DNA of 11,258 nucleotides, from contig JAQWBK010000048.1 of NCBI GenBank assembly GCA_028706415.1, forward strand, positions 1 to 11,258, read 5' to 3'. The position numbers and the translations under genes are program-made. The notes under the pieces are model-generated. The model searched no databases. It worked only from the letters and a program-made list of their open reading frames with translations, and was not told the DNA's origin. Of the stretch, positions 1 through 6,062 are shown piece by piece. The DNA comes from Oscillospiraceae bacterium. GTDB lineage: Bacteria; Bacillota; Clostridia; Oscillospirales; Acutalibacteraceae. Numbering within the stretch: the first letter of the stretch is position 1; each line of letters starts with the position of its first letter.

Positions 1-1
1 C

Positions 2-178
2 ACTTTCGCCACCAATCTGGTGAACGGCATCAAGCAACCAGATGGCAGCATCAAATCCCTAACACCCCGACAAGTAGCCGATTTGCTTGGACACAGTACC
101 TCCCAGATTACGGAGCTGTACTATGTGAAAAAGGATACCGCAAGGCTGGGTGGGATTACGGATGGATTTGAGATATAA
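2..178 (+). CDS. Tyrosine recombinase (phage/ICE-type integrase), C-terminal fragment
   Basis: Frame 2 is open from the window edge to a TAA at 176-178 and gives 58 residues; the N-terminal part lies outside the window. The peptide starts TFATNLVNGI, which is typical of the region just after the HxxR catalytic motif of tyrosine recombinases. It continues with VADLLGHSTS (containing the conserved Gly-His of the active site) and ITELYYVKKD, where one of the adjacent tyrosines should be the nucleophile that binds the DNA 3' phosphate. The tail GGITDGFEI resembles integrases of clostridial conjugative elements and prophages. Such enzymes integrate and excise mobile DNA, often at tRNA genes, and a tRNA-Trp lies 300 bases downstream. 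Whether the upstream part is intact cannot be seen. The family is confident; the element type is inference. Confidence 0.85.
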   Translation, partial: TFATNLVNGIKQPDGSIKSLTPRQVADLLGHSTSQITELYYVKKDTARLGGITDGFEI

Positions 179-192
179 CGAGAAACAGACAA

Positions 193-226
193 ACCGCCTG
201 AGCACAAACTCAGGCGGTCAATTTTT
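193..226 (+). terminator. Intrinsic terminator after the integrase
   Basis: A perfect 10-bp stem (ACCGCCTGAG at 193-202, CTCAGGCGGT at 209-218) with a 6-base loop is followed by CAATTTTTG. It begins 14 bases after the integrase stop codon and reads as a rho-independent terminator for that gene. Confidence 0.85.
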
Positions 227-238
227 GAGCCGCAGTAA

Positions 239-425
239 AAAATATGCCTCTATGTTGAGCCGACAACCGCGAAAACCTATGCCGAAATTGATGCTTTATT
301 GATGATGTAGCAGACGGAAACGTTACAAACAGACAGCACCGGATGGCACATTGGATGCCCGTTTGCAGCACTAAAATGCGGTAAATCAGACCGTGCGCCG
401 AGCGAAATAGGCATAGGAAAAACGG
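239..425 (+). pseudogene. Decayed coding remnant of unknown function, readable across three frames
   Basis: No single frame is open here, but three consecutive frames read as one plausible protein. Positions 239-298 give VEPTTAKTYAEIDALL. After a shift near 300, positions 301-327 give DDVADGNVT. After another shift near 330, positions 330-371 give QTAPDGTLDARLQH, followed in the same frame by NAVNQTVRRAK and EKRLKP with in-frame stops at 372, 408 and 414. The smooth hand-over from frame to frame, and a run rich in D, A, R and K, suggest a gene broken by two frameshifts and stop codons. I do not recognise the family. Its place between the integrase terminator and the tRNA terminator suggests a remnant of the mobile element. 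A chance pattern is possible. Confidence 0.4.
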
Positions 426-457
426 CTTAAACCCAGTGTTTAAGCCGTTTTTCCTAT
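413..457. terminator. Perfect 20-bp-stem bidirectional terminator hairpin
   Basis: Positions 413-432 (ATAGGAAAAACGGCTTAAAC) and 438-457 are exact reverse complements around the 5-base loop CCAGT. The GC-rich core is flanked by A5 on one side and T5 on the other, so it can terminate in both directions. On the minus strand it lies 20 bases after the encoded CCA of tRNA-Trp and probably ends the tRNA transcript. On the plus strand it would stop transcription from the element side. Confidence 0.85.
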
Positions 458-477
458 AGCTTGCAAAGCAAGATATT

Positions 478-553
478 TGGCAGGGGCAGAAGGACTTGAA
501 CCCTCGGCACGCGGTTTTGGAGACCGCTGCTCTACCAACTGAGCTATGCCCCT
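478..553 (-). tRNA. tRNA-Trp (anticodon CCA)
   Basis: The minus strand folds as a complete cloverleaf of 76 nt. The acceptor stem AGGGGCA pairs with TGCCCCT, followed by discriminator G and an encoded CCA (TGG at 478-480 on the plus strand). The D-arm contains AGCTCAGTTGGTAGAGC. The anticodon stem GCGGT/ACCGC encloses CTCCAAA, so the anticodon is CCA (Trp). The T-arm contains GGTTCAAGTCC. It is the second gene of a two-tRNA transcript, and its 3' end faces the integrase fragment, so it is a candidate attachment site for the neighbouring element. Confidence 0.95.
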
Positions 554-566
554 AAATAACTAAACC

Positions 567-651
567 AATAGCTAAGTTGAAAAAATAATTAGCTAAGATA
601 AAGAATAGCTAAGATAAAAAATAGCTGAGATAAAAAAAATAAGTTGAGATA
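567..651. repeat. Degenerate AT-rich tandem repeat between the two tRNA genes
   Basis: A unit close to TAGCTAAGATAAAAAA recurs. Exact 16-bp steps are seen at 590-605, 606-621 and 622-637 (TAGCTAAGATAAAGAA, TAGCTAAGATAAAAAA, TAGCTGAGATAAAAAA). Diverged copies lie at 569-580 (TAGCTAAGTTGA) and 640-651 (TAAGTTGAGATA). The array fills most of the spacer of about 150 bases between the tRNA genes. No coding frame or clear promoter is seen in it. On the transcribed strand it is T-rich. Confidence 0.8.
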
Positions 652-660
652 AATAAAGAA

Positions 661-695
661 GCAAGCCGGAGACGAAAAACAAGCTCCGGACTTGC
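661..695 (-). other. Hairpin 3' of the CAU tRNA (weak terminator or processing signal)
   Basis: GCAAGCCGGA (661-670) pairs with TCCGG at 685-689 and CTTGC at 691-695, with one bulged A at 690 and a 14-base loop. On the transcribed minus strand it lies 9 bases after the encoded CCA of the upstream tRNA and is followed by TTCTTTATTTATC. This fits a leaky terminator or a structured spacer for 3' processing. No convincing separate promoter for tRNA-Trp is seen after it, so I favour read-through. Confidence 0.5.
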
Positions 696-704
696 CCTCG
701 TTTT

Positions 705-781
705 TGGTGGGCCTTCAGGGACTCGAACCCCGGACCGACCGGTTATGAGCCGGTTGCTCTAGCCAACTGAGCTAAAGGCCC
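705..781 (-). tRNA. tRNA with CAU anticodon (tRNA-Ile2 or elongator tRNA-Met)
   Basis: The minus strand gives a full 77-nt cloverleaf with an encoded CCA. The acceptor GGGCCTT pairs with AAGGCCC, followed by discriminator A. The D-arm contains AGCTCAGTTGGCTAGAGC. The anticodon stem ACCGG/CCGGT encloses CTCATAA, so the anticodon is CAU. The T-arm is CGGGG TTCGAGT CCCTG. It is not initiator tRNA, because the anticodon stem lacks the three G-C pairs of that class and the first acceptor pair is a normal G-C. CAU is shared by elongator Met and by Ile2, whose C34 is modified to lysidine by TilS. The acceptor stem resembles my memory of Bacillus tRNA-Ile2, but the two cannot be separated safely by eye. 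Confidence 0.92.
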
Positions 782-807
782 AAAAATAATGAAAATATTA
801 TTTTTGG
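780..807. repeat. Perfect 11-bp inverted repeat in the tRNA leader
   Basis: CCAAAAATAAT (780-790) and ATTATTTTTGG (797-807) are exact reverse complements around GAAAAT. The arm nearest the tRNA includes its first two nucleotides, so the leader could fold onto the mature 5' end. This may help RNase P position its cut, or be chance in AT-rich sequence. Confidence 0.6.
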
Positions 808-817
808 AACGAATGCT

Positions 818-845
818 ATTTTACCATAAAACAAGAGATTGTCAA
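818..845 (-). promoter_or_regulatory. Sigma-A-type promoter of the tRNA pair
   Basis: On the minus strand a consensus -35 TTGACA (840-845) and a -10 TAAAAT (818-823) are 16 bases apart. Transcription would start near 811, about 30 bases before the CAU tRNA. A perfect -35 suits a strongly expressed stable RNA. Confidence 0.85.
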
Positions 846-997
846 TACCGTTTTTTGAAGGTTCTTTTCATGTTTCGATAAAATATTTGTTTAATTTATG
901 CTCAAAATGCTTTTATGGTTAAATTCAGGGGGAGGGGGGGATTTGAAATCTGTTCATACCACCATCCTTATTAGTTGCTGTTGGGCACATCATGCAT
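846..997. other. Non-coding stretch with a poly-G tract
   Basis: No gene, tRNA or clear terminator is seen here. The only striking element is the G-rich run at 928-940 (five G, one A, seven G), which is prone to slippage and could form a G-quadruplex in DNA. It lies about 60 bases beyond the stop codon of the AraC-family gene on the minus strand, where the transcript would be C-rich. Confidence 0.5.
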
Positions 998-1834
998 CTA
1001 TTTTTGATTATATTTATAATCGGTAGGTGTCATGCCTTTATGCTTTTTAAAAAACTTTGAAAAATAAAGGGGGTCGATAAAACCCACCGAATATGCAACT
1101 TCGGATACCGATAGGGTTCTGTCAACAAGCAGACTGCATGCTTCATTAATACGGTGTTTCTGGAGATATTCACTTGGTGCTATTCCCAAGTGAGTTATGA
1201 ACACGCGGTATAACTGACTGCGGCTGATGCCTACATAATCCGCAATATCCGAAACGCCGATATTATCGGAATAATTACACTGTATGAATTTCAATGCTTT
1301 TGAAAGATAATCCAATGGCCGTAAGTCATTACTATTCTGACCATGCATATTTATCAGCCTGCCAAGGAAAAGGTAGAGATGCCCCAGCATATCTGCTTCT
1401 GCTGCGGGCGAATTTCCCCGGCTTTCATATATATTCATAAGCAGGGTCTTGGCCTGTTCTTTATCTGACAAACTAAGGGTGGAATTATCGCTTGTAAAGC
1501 CGGTAAGCTTTACAAGCCTTTGCGCCTCCGTTCCGTTAAATCCGACCCAATAATACTCCCACGGATCATCATTATCGGCAGTATAATAAGAAACTTGCCC
1601 GGGAAATATTAAAAACATATCTCCAGTGGTCAGAGAGTGGCTGGCTGCGGACGGCGAATGGGTGGAAATTCCGGTATTAAATACACCTTTTCCGGATGCA
1701 ACATAATGAAAAAGATAATGGTCGCGGGTTGCAGGGCCCCATGTATGGCAGCTTTCACATCTTTGATAGCCGGTATTATAGACTGAAAGACTGAGGTTTT
1801 CTAGTGAGTTTGTTTTAAACGAATGCTTTATCAT
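998..1834 (-). CDS. AraC-family transcriptional regulator, probable sugar-responsive
   Basis: A 278-residue protein with the usual two-part AraC/XylS layout. Residues about 15-110 form a cupin-like sensor domain (GPATRDHYLFHYVASGKGVF, then LTTGDMFLIFPGQVSYY and PWEYYWVGFNG), as in MsmR/RafR-type regulators of sugar genes. Residues about 178-275 are the DNA-binding domain with two helix-turn-helix units: IGVSDIADYVGISRSQLYR (192-210) and LSVSEVAYSVGFIDPLYFSK (241-260), ending in the typical GMTPTDYK. The ATG at 1832-1834 has an AAAGGGCGG ribosome binding site 7 bases upstream. The gene is divergent from galK across 169 bases, so it probably binds there and activates galKT in response to galactose or a galactoside. 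The family is firm; the target and ligand are inference. Confidence 0.9.
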   Translation of the reverse strand: MIKHSFKTNSLENLSLSVYNTGYQRCESCHTWGPATRDHYLFHYVASGKGVFNTGISTHSPSAASHSLTTGDMFLIFPGQVSYYTADNDDPWEYYWVGFNGTEAQRLVKLTGFTSDNSTLSLSDKEQAKTLLMNIYESRGNSPAAEADMLGHLYLFLGRLINMHGQNSNDLRPLDYLSKALKFIQCNYSDNIGVSDIADYVGISRSQLYRVFITHLGIAPSEYLQKHRINEACSLLVDRTLSVSEVAYSVGFIDPLYFSKFFKKHKGMTPTDYKYNQK

Positions 1835-1945
1835 TATATGACCGCCCTTTCGCGTATTGCTGCTAACACCTATTTATTATCTTTCAAACAATACTATTTT
1901 ACATGGTTATTCAACAAAACTCCATATAATAATCAAAACACAGGA

Positions 1946-1974
1946 TTGTAATATCCAGTTTTTATTATTATAAT
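1946..1974 (+). promoter_or_regulatory. Promoter of galK(T)
   Basis: TTGTAA (1946-1951) and a perfect TATAAT (1969-1974) are exactly 17 bases apart, predicting a start near 1981. The galK ribosome binding site AGGAG (1993-1997) follows, 6 bases before the ATG. I found no clear direct repeat or palindrome that would mark the AraC-type operator in the 1835-1945 interval. Confidence 0.8.
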
Positions 1975-2003
1975 TATAACAATAAATGTGATAGGAGAAC
2001 GGT

Positions 2004-3317
2004 ATGAATACGATTAAGAATATAATTACGCAAATTAAATCGGGTGTTTATGACCGCGCTTTTATGCGAATGTATGGATTTAACGCAATAGAGGTTCACA
2101 GGGAGCGTTATAAAAAAGCTGTTAATAAATTCGGAGAAATATTTGGAACGGAAAAAGAGGTTATGCTTTTCTCTGCTCCCGGACGGACAGAAATCGGGGG
2201 GAATCATACCGACCATAACCATGGGAGGGTTTTGGCTGCAAGTGTAAATTTGGATGTTATAGGGGTTGCATCCCTGTCATCTGAAAACTGCATAAAGATC
2301 AAGTCAGAGGGCTTTGATATGGATACTGTGTACCTTGATGACCTTGCTGTTCAAAACGATCAAAAGGGATGTTCGGCTTCGCTTATTAGGGGTATGGCCG
2401 AGAGCTTTGTCAAAAACGGATTTAATATCGGGGGTTTTGATGCATACACGACTTCGGATGTTCTAAAAGGTTCGGGGTTATCCTCCTCGGCAGCTTTCGA
2501 GGTGCTTATCGGAACCATACTCAACAGCCTTTATAACAGCCGAAAGGCAGACGGAGTAAAAATTGCACAGATGGCGCAGTATGCAGAAAATGTACATTTC
2601 GGCAAGCCCTGTGGGTTGATGGATCAGATGGCTTCATCCATAGGCGGGGTAATTACCATTGATTTTAATGACCCCACGAACCCAATTACAGAGAAAGTAA
2701 ATTTTGATTTTGATAAATCCGGTTATAATCTATGCATTGTGGATACAGGTGGAAATCATGCGGATTTGACACCCGAATATGCGTCTATAACCATTGAAAT
2801 GAAGGCGGTTTCAAAATCGTTGGGTGTTTCATATTTGCGTGAGACCTCAATGGAAAAGCTTATGAATAAGTTGCCGGAGCTTCGCAAGCTGCACGGTGAC
2901 CGTGCGGTATTACGGGCTATACATTTTTTGCGTGAGAACCAGCGCGTGACAAAACAGGTGGAAGCGTTGGAATTTGGGGATTTTGATGAATTCTGCCGAC
3001 TTATAATAGAATCCGGTCACTCATCATTTGAATATTTGCAAAATTCGTATTCTTCATGCAATGTCACTGAACAAGGGCTTCCTCTGGCTCTTTGCCTTGC
3101 ACAAGGGGTGCTGAATGATAATGGTGCATGGAGGGTACATGGCGGGGGATTTGCCGGCACAACACAAAACTTCGTGCCCGGTGAACTGCTTGATTCTTTT
3201 TGCAGTGTTATGGAGGGTGTGTTCGGCAAAAACAGCTGTCATGTTCTGAAAATAAGACCTGTCGGCGGGGTTGAACTGGATTATTTAAGTACTCAAAACT
3301 CAACCACTCTCGGCTGA
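2004..3317 (+). CDS. galK: Galactokinase
   Basis: Phosphorylates galactose at C1 with ATP, the first committed Leloir step, in the cytoplasm. The 437-residue GHMP-kinase protein shows the galactokinase signature PGRTEIGGNHTDHNHG (59-74), the phosphate-binding loop KGSGLSSSAAFE (155-166), CGLMDQ (203-208) whose Asp207 matches the catalytic base, and the C-terminal motif HGGGFAGT (379-386). It is longer than the roughly 390 residues of the E. coli enzyme, mainly through about 35 extra N-terminal residues. In the signature, the usual Glu before His-Thr-Asp is Asn67; from memory this GGNHTDH version is common in clostridial galactokinases. The start has a good AGGAG site. The last residues (STTLG) come from a repeat-like sequence also found after galT. 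galT follows after a gap of about 160 bases. Confidence 0.95.
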   Translation: MNTIKNIITQIKSGVYDRAFMRMYGFNAIEVHRERYKKAVNKFGEIFGTEKEVMLFSAPGRTEIGGNHTDHNHGRVLAASVNLDVIGVASLSSENCIKIKSEGFDMDTVYLDDLAVQNDQKGCSASLIRGMAESFVKNGFNIGGFDAYTTSDVLKGSGLSSSAAFEVLIGTILNSLYNSRKADGVKIAQMAQYAENVHFGKPCGLMDQMASSIGGVITIDFNDPTNPITEKVNFDFDKSGYNLCIVDTGGNHADLTPEYASITIEMKAVSKSLGVSYLRETSMEKLMNKLPELRKLHGDRAVLRAIHFLRENQRVTKQVEALEFGDFDEFCRLIIESGHSSFEYLQNSYSSCNVTEQGLPLALCLAQGVLNDNGAWRVHGGGFAGTTQNFVPGELLDSFCSVMEGVFGKNSCHVLKIRPVGGVELDYLSTQNSTTLG

Positions 3318-3366
3318 AAGCCGTCTAAAGTTCTTTTACTAACCTTTGTGCGCGAGCTGTCAGCCG
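3301..3366 (+). other. Repeat-like, hairpin-forming sequence at the galK 3' end
   Basis: CAACCACTCTCGGCT (3301-3315) matches the reverse complement of 4480-4494, in the hairpin after galT, at 14 of 15 bases. Locally CGGCT/AGCCG can pair around GAA (3310-3323). Alternatively TCGGCTGA pairs with TCAGCCGA near 3359-3366. Neither form has a T-tract, so termination is not clear. Further down, ACCCTT GCA AAGGGT (about 3380-3395) makes another small hairpin before galT. Confidence 0.5.
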
Positions 3367-3481
3367 AACATTTAAAACTTACCCTTGCAAAGGGTGCGAA
3401 GAATTTAAACCAATAGTTGAGACAATAAATAGGAAGACAGTAATAATTGCCCGAATGAGAATGAAAGGAATGTCAAAATAC

Positions 3482-4450
3482 ATGGCTGAACTCAGAAAAA
3501 ATCCGCTTACAAACGATTGGATAATGATTGCTTCACACAGGCAGGACAGACCACAAATGCCCAAGGATTATTGTCCGTTTTGTCCCGACTCGGGAAAGGT
3601 ACCCAGTGATTATGATGTATATAAATACGACAATGATTTTCCCGCTTTGTCAACCGCGCCGCCCCAACCCGATAATGTATCAACAGACTTTTTTGAAACC
3701 GCACCGTCCTATGGGAAATGTGAGGTTGTTTTGTATTCGCCAAAGCATACCATTACAATGCCTGAGCTGCCTACTGCTCACATACGCAAGTTGGTTGACC
3801 TTTGGGCGGAACGATTTGATGCCCTGCGTGAGGATGAAAAAATAAAATATGTCTTTATTTTTGAAAATAGGGGGGAACTGGTGGGCGTTACAATGCCGCA
3901 TCCCCATGGTCAGATTTACGCATACCCCTTTGTTCCGAAAAAACTGGAGCTGGAGATTGATAACGCCCGCCAATATCTAAGTGATAATAAAAAATGCATG
4001 TTTTGTGAGATGCTCGGGCAAGAATCAGCGTTTAAAAAGCGGGTGATTTTCAAAAACCGCCATTTCACCGTTTTTCTGCCGTTTTTTTCTGAATATCCTT
4101 ACGGAGTATATATTATGAGTAATTCTCATAAATCAAATATAACAGAGTTTAATGATGATGAACGAACAGAACTGGCCGAAACGCTTCGCACAACATCCGG
4201 AATGTTAGATAGCCTGTTTGACATGAAATTCCCATACATGATGTGTATGTACAACGAACCGGTCAATGGGGAAGAGGCTTCGGAATATTTTCATTTTCAT
4301 ATTGCGTTTTATCCTCCCATGAGAAGTGCCAATAAGATAAAATTCAATGCATCCAGTGAAACCGGTGCATGGGCGCATTGCAACCCAACCTGTCCGGAAG
4401 ATACTGCAGCAGAGCTTAGAATGGCATATAATAATTTTCTTAATAAATAA
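3482..4450 (+). CDS. galT: Galactose-1-phosphate uridylyltransferase
   Basis: Exchanges UMP between UDP-glucose and galactose-1-phosphate, giving UDP-galactose and glucose-1-phosphate: the Leloir step after GalK. From this start the protein has 322 residues. It contains the zinc pair CPFC (31-34), the active-site HPHGQ (140-144; His142 is the expected nucleophile, His140 a likely zinc ligand), and a second HIT-like motif YFHFHIAFYPP (269-279). CMFC (172-175) is a further cysteine pair. Start choice: an in-frame ATG at 3455 would give 331 residues, but the family normally begins close to MAELRKNPLTNDW, as from 3482. AAAGGA (3464-3469) lies 12 bases before 3482 but only next to the ATG at 3470. 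Expression probably depends on the galK promoter. A hairpin follows the stop codon. Confidence 0.93.
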   Translation: MAELRKNPLTNDWIMIASHRQDRPQMPKDYCPFCPDSGKVPSDYDVYKYDNDFPALSTAPPQPDNVSTDFFETAPSYGKCEVVLYSPKHTITMPELPTAHIRKLVDLWAERFDALREDEKIKYVFIFENRGELVGVTMPHPHGQIYAYPFVPKKLELEIDNARQYLSDNKKCMFCEMLGQESAFKKRVIFKNRHFTVFLPFFSEYPYGVYIMSNSHKSNITEFNDDERTELAETLRTTSGMLDSLFDMKFPYMMCMYNEPVNGEEASEYFHFHIAFYPPMRSANKIKFNASSETGAWAHCNPTCPEDTAAELRMAYNNFLNK

Positions 4451-4460
4451 TATTTTTAAT

Positions 4461-4495
4461 ACAACCACCCTGGGGCGAAAGCCGAGGGTGGTTGT
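4461..4495. terminator. Hairpin between convergent galT and pncB
   Basis: ACAACCACCCT (4461-4471) pairs perfectly with AGGGTGGTTGT (4485-4495) over 11 bp. The 13-base loop can close further through GGC GAAA GCC. It fills the short gap between the galT stop (4450) and the pncB stop (4502), so it probably serves both genes. T-tracts are weak on both sides, so it may act partly as an RNA 3'-end stabiliser. Confidence 0.7.
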
Positions 4496-4501
4496 GAATT
4501 A

Positions 4502-5953
4502 TCAACTACTGTATTCGGACAGTAGGCGTTGCTTTTCATCCCACAGGGGTTGGGATAAATCAACATAATATTTGTGAGGATTTTCAAACCGAAGAACCTC
4601 GTCCCATATGGTTCCAATCTGTTGTTCACAATAGGAACGAATGGTTTTGATGTCGGGTGAACTGTAAACCTTGTTGCCTTTACTAAAAAGCTGAACCTGA
4701 AGCTCCTTGGCGGAAAAGTTCTCAACCGTTTTGCGCTTCCAAATATGATCCGGGTCGAAAATAACATAAGGAGCAGTATCGTCAATAACCTCATCACGCA
4801 AGGTCATTACATCCGCAATGGCCTTTCCGCTGTCACGGTCATAAAGTCTCCACAGCTTTTTAAAACAGGGATTGGTGATTTTACTTACATTATCGCTTAC
4901 CTTAATACGCGGAATTATCTTCTTATCTATCTCGACTGACGAAAGCTTATACACACCGCTGAAAATCGGGTCACTGGAGGCAGTAATCAGGCGTTCGCCC
5001 ACCCCGAATACATCCACACAAGCACCCTGAAGTATCATATCCCTTATAATATATTCATCCAAAGAGTTTGATGCCGTGATTTTGCAATCGTTAAAACCGG
5101 CCTCATCCAGCATTTTTCTGGCTTTCTTACTTAAATATGTTATGTCGCCCGAATCAATTCTAATACCCAATGGGCGGGTGCCGTTGGGAACAAGCTCCTC
5201 ATTAAAGACCCGAATAGCATTTGGTATCCCCGACTTGATGGTGTTATAGGTGTCCACAAGGAAAATGGATTCTTGGGGGTATTCGCGGGCATAAGTTTTA
5301 AAAGCTTCATACTCGCTGTCAAAAAGCTGCACCCAGCTGTGTGCCATGGTGCCCATTGCGGGGATACCGAACTTTTTGTCGGCTATTGTGCAGGATGTTC
5401 CTTTGCAGCCGCCGATATAGGATGCACGCGCACCGAATATCGCCGCATCATATCCATGAGCACGGCGGGAACCGTATTCAATAACAGCTCTGTCACCGGC
5501 AGCCCGCACCATTCTGTTTGCCTTGGTTGCTATCAAGGTTTGGTGGTTAATTGATAAAAGCGTAATCGACTCGATAAACTGTGACTGAATAATAGGACCC
5601 CTCACCGTCAATATTGGCTCATAGGGGAAAACCGGGGTTCCCTCAGGAACTGCCCATACATCACATGAGAATTTGAAATTGAGAAGGTAGCTTAGAAAAT
5701 CCTCGCTGAACAGATTCTTTGCTCTTAAAAACTCAATATCCTCATTGGTGAATGAAAGGTTTTCAAGATATTCAACAAGCTGTTCTACACCTGCCATGAT
5801 TGCCAGACCGCCGTCATCCGGAGTTTTTCTGAAAAACATATCAAAATAAGCTATTTGATCTGCCCTGTTAGAATTCAAAAAACCATTTGCCATTGTAAGC
5901 TCATAAAAATCGGTGAGCAGGGTCAGATTGTACCGTATAGAATTGGTTTGCAT
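4502..5953 (-). CDS. pncB: Nicotinate phosphoribosyltransferase
   Basis: Makes nicotinate mononucleotide from nicotinate and PRPP with ATP hydrolysis, releasing PPi: the entry step of the Preiss-Handler NAD salvage pathway. The 483-residue protein has a typical N-terminus (LTDFYELTMANGF, 13-25), EYGSRRAHG (159-167) for phosphate binding, GTMAHSWVQLF (201-211) with His205 in the position of the phosphorylated catalytic histidine, LVDTYNT (232-238), and RIDSGD (265-270) of the PRPP/nicotinate site. The length fits the family, which also includes longer bacterial forms than E. coli's 400 residues. The ATG at 5951-5953 has AAAGGA about 12 bases upstream, rather distant, but no better start is seen. 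It lies downstream of ppa on the same strand, with a 19-bp inverted repeat between them. Confidence 0.95.
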   Translation of the reverse strand: MQTNSIRYNLTLLTDFYELTMANGFLNSNRADQIAYFDMFFRKTPDDGGLAIMAGVEQLVEYLENLSFTNEDIEFLRAKNLFSEDFLSYLLNFKFSCDVWAVPEGTPVFPYEPILTVRGPIIQSQFIESITLLSINHQTLIATKANRMVRAAGDRAVIEYGSRRAHGYDAAIFGARASYIGGCKGTSCTIADKKFGIPAMGTMAHSWVQLFDSEYEAFKTYAREYPQESIFLVDTYNTIKSGIPNAIRVFNEELVPNGTRPLGIRIDSGDITYLSKKARKMLDEAGFNDCKITASNSLDEYIIRDMILQGACVDVFGVGERLITASSDPIFSGVYKLSSVEIDKKIIPRIKVSDNVSKITNPCFKKLWRLYDRDSGKAIADVMTLRDEVIDDTAPYVIFDPDHIWKRKTVENFSAKELQVQLFSKGNKVYSSPDIKTIRSYCEQQIGTIWDEVLRFENPHKYYVDLSQPLWDEKQRLLSEYSS

Positions 5954-5982
5954 ATTAGTTCAGTATCCTTTCACAGGTTGTT

Positions 5983-6031
5983 ATACTGTTCTCAAGTAAA
6001 AGATGTCTTGATTTTTACTTGAGAACAGTAT
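5983..6031. repeat. Perfect 19-bp inverted repeat upstream of pncB
   Basis: ATACTGTTCTCAAGTAAAA (5983-6001) and its exact reverse complement (6013-6031) surround the 11-base GATGTCTTGAT. The repeat lies 30 bases upstream of the pncB start and 32 bases after the ppa stop. On the minus strand no T-tract follows the stem, so a classical terminator is less likely. TATAAC at its pncB-proximal edge could be a -10 element, which would make the repeat an operator-like site or a leader hairpin. It does not look like the known NiaR or NrtR operators as I remember them. Confidence 0.85.
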
Positions 6032-6062
6032 TATTTCGTTTTTGAGCCAAGGGCAGCTCGGT

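Noticed and set aside
567..651. CRISPR array
   Set aside because: The repeats are short, directly adjacent and degenerate, without unique spacers or cas genes.
1974..2222. Minus-strand open frame of 82 codons at the start of galK
   Set aside because: It lies over the galK promoter and coding start, has no family features, and is a shadow of galK.
3528..3845. Plus-strand open frame of 105 codons inside galT
   Set aside because: It is out of frame with the clearly recognisable galT, which carries all catalytic motifs.
5983..6031. LexA (SOS) box, since the arms contain GTTC and GAAC
   Set aside because: A Gram-positive SOS box has GAAC and GTTC four bases apart; here they are in the wrong order and far apart.
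5983..6031. Insertion sequence or transposon ends
   Set aside because: There is only an 11-base loop between the arms, no transposase, and no visible target-site duplication.
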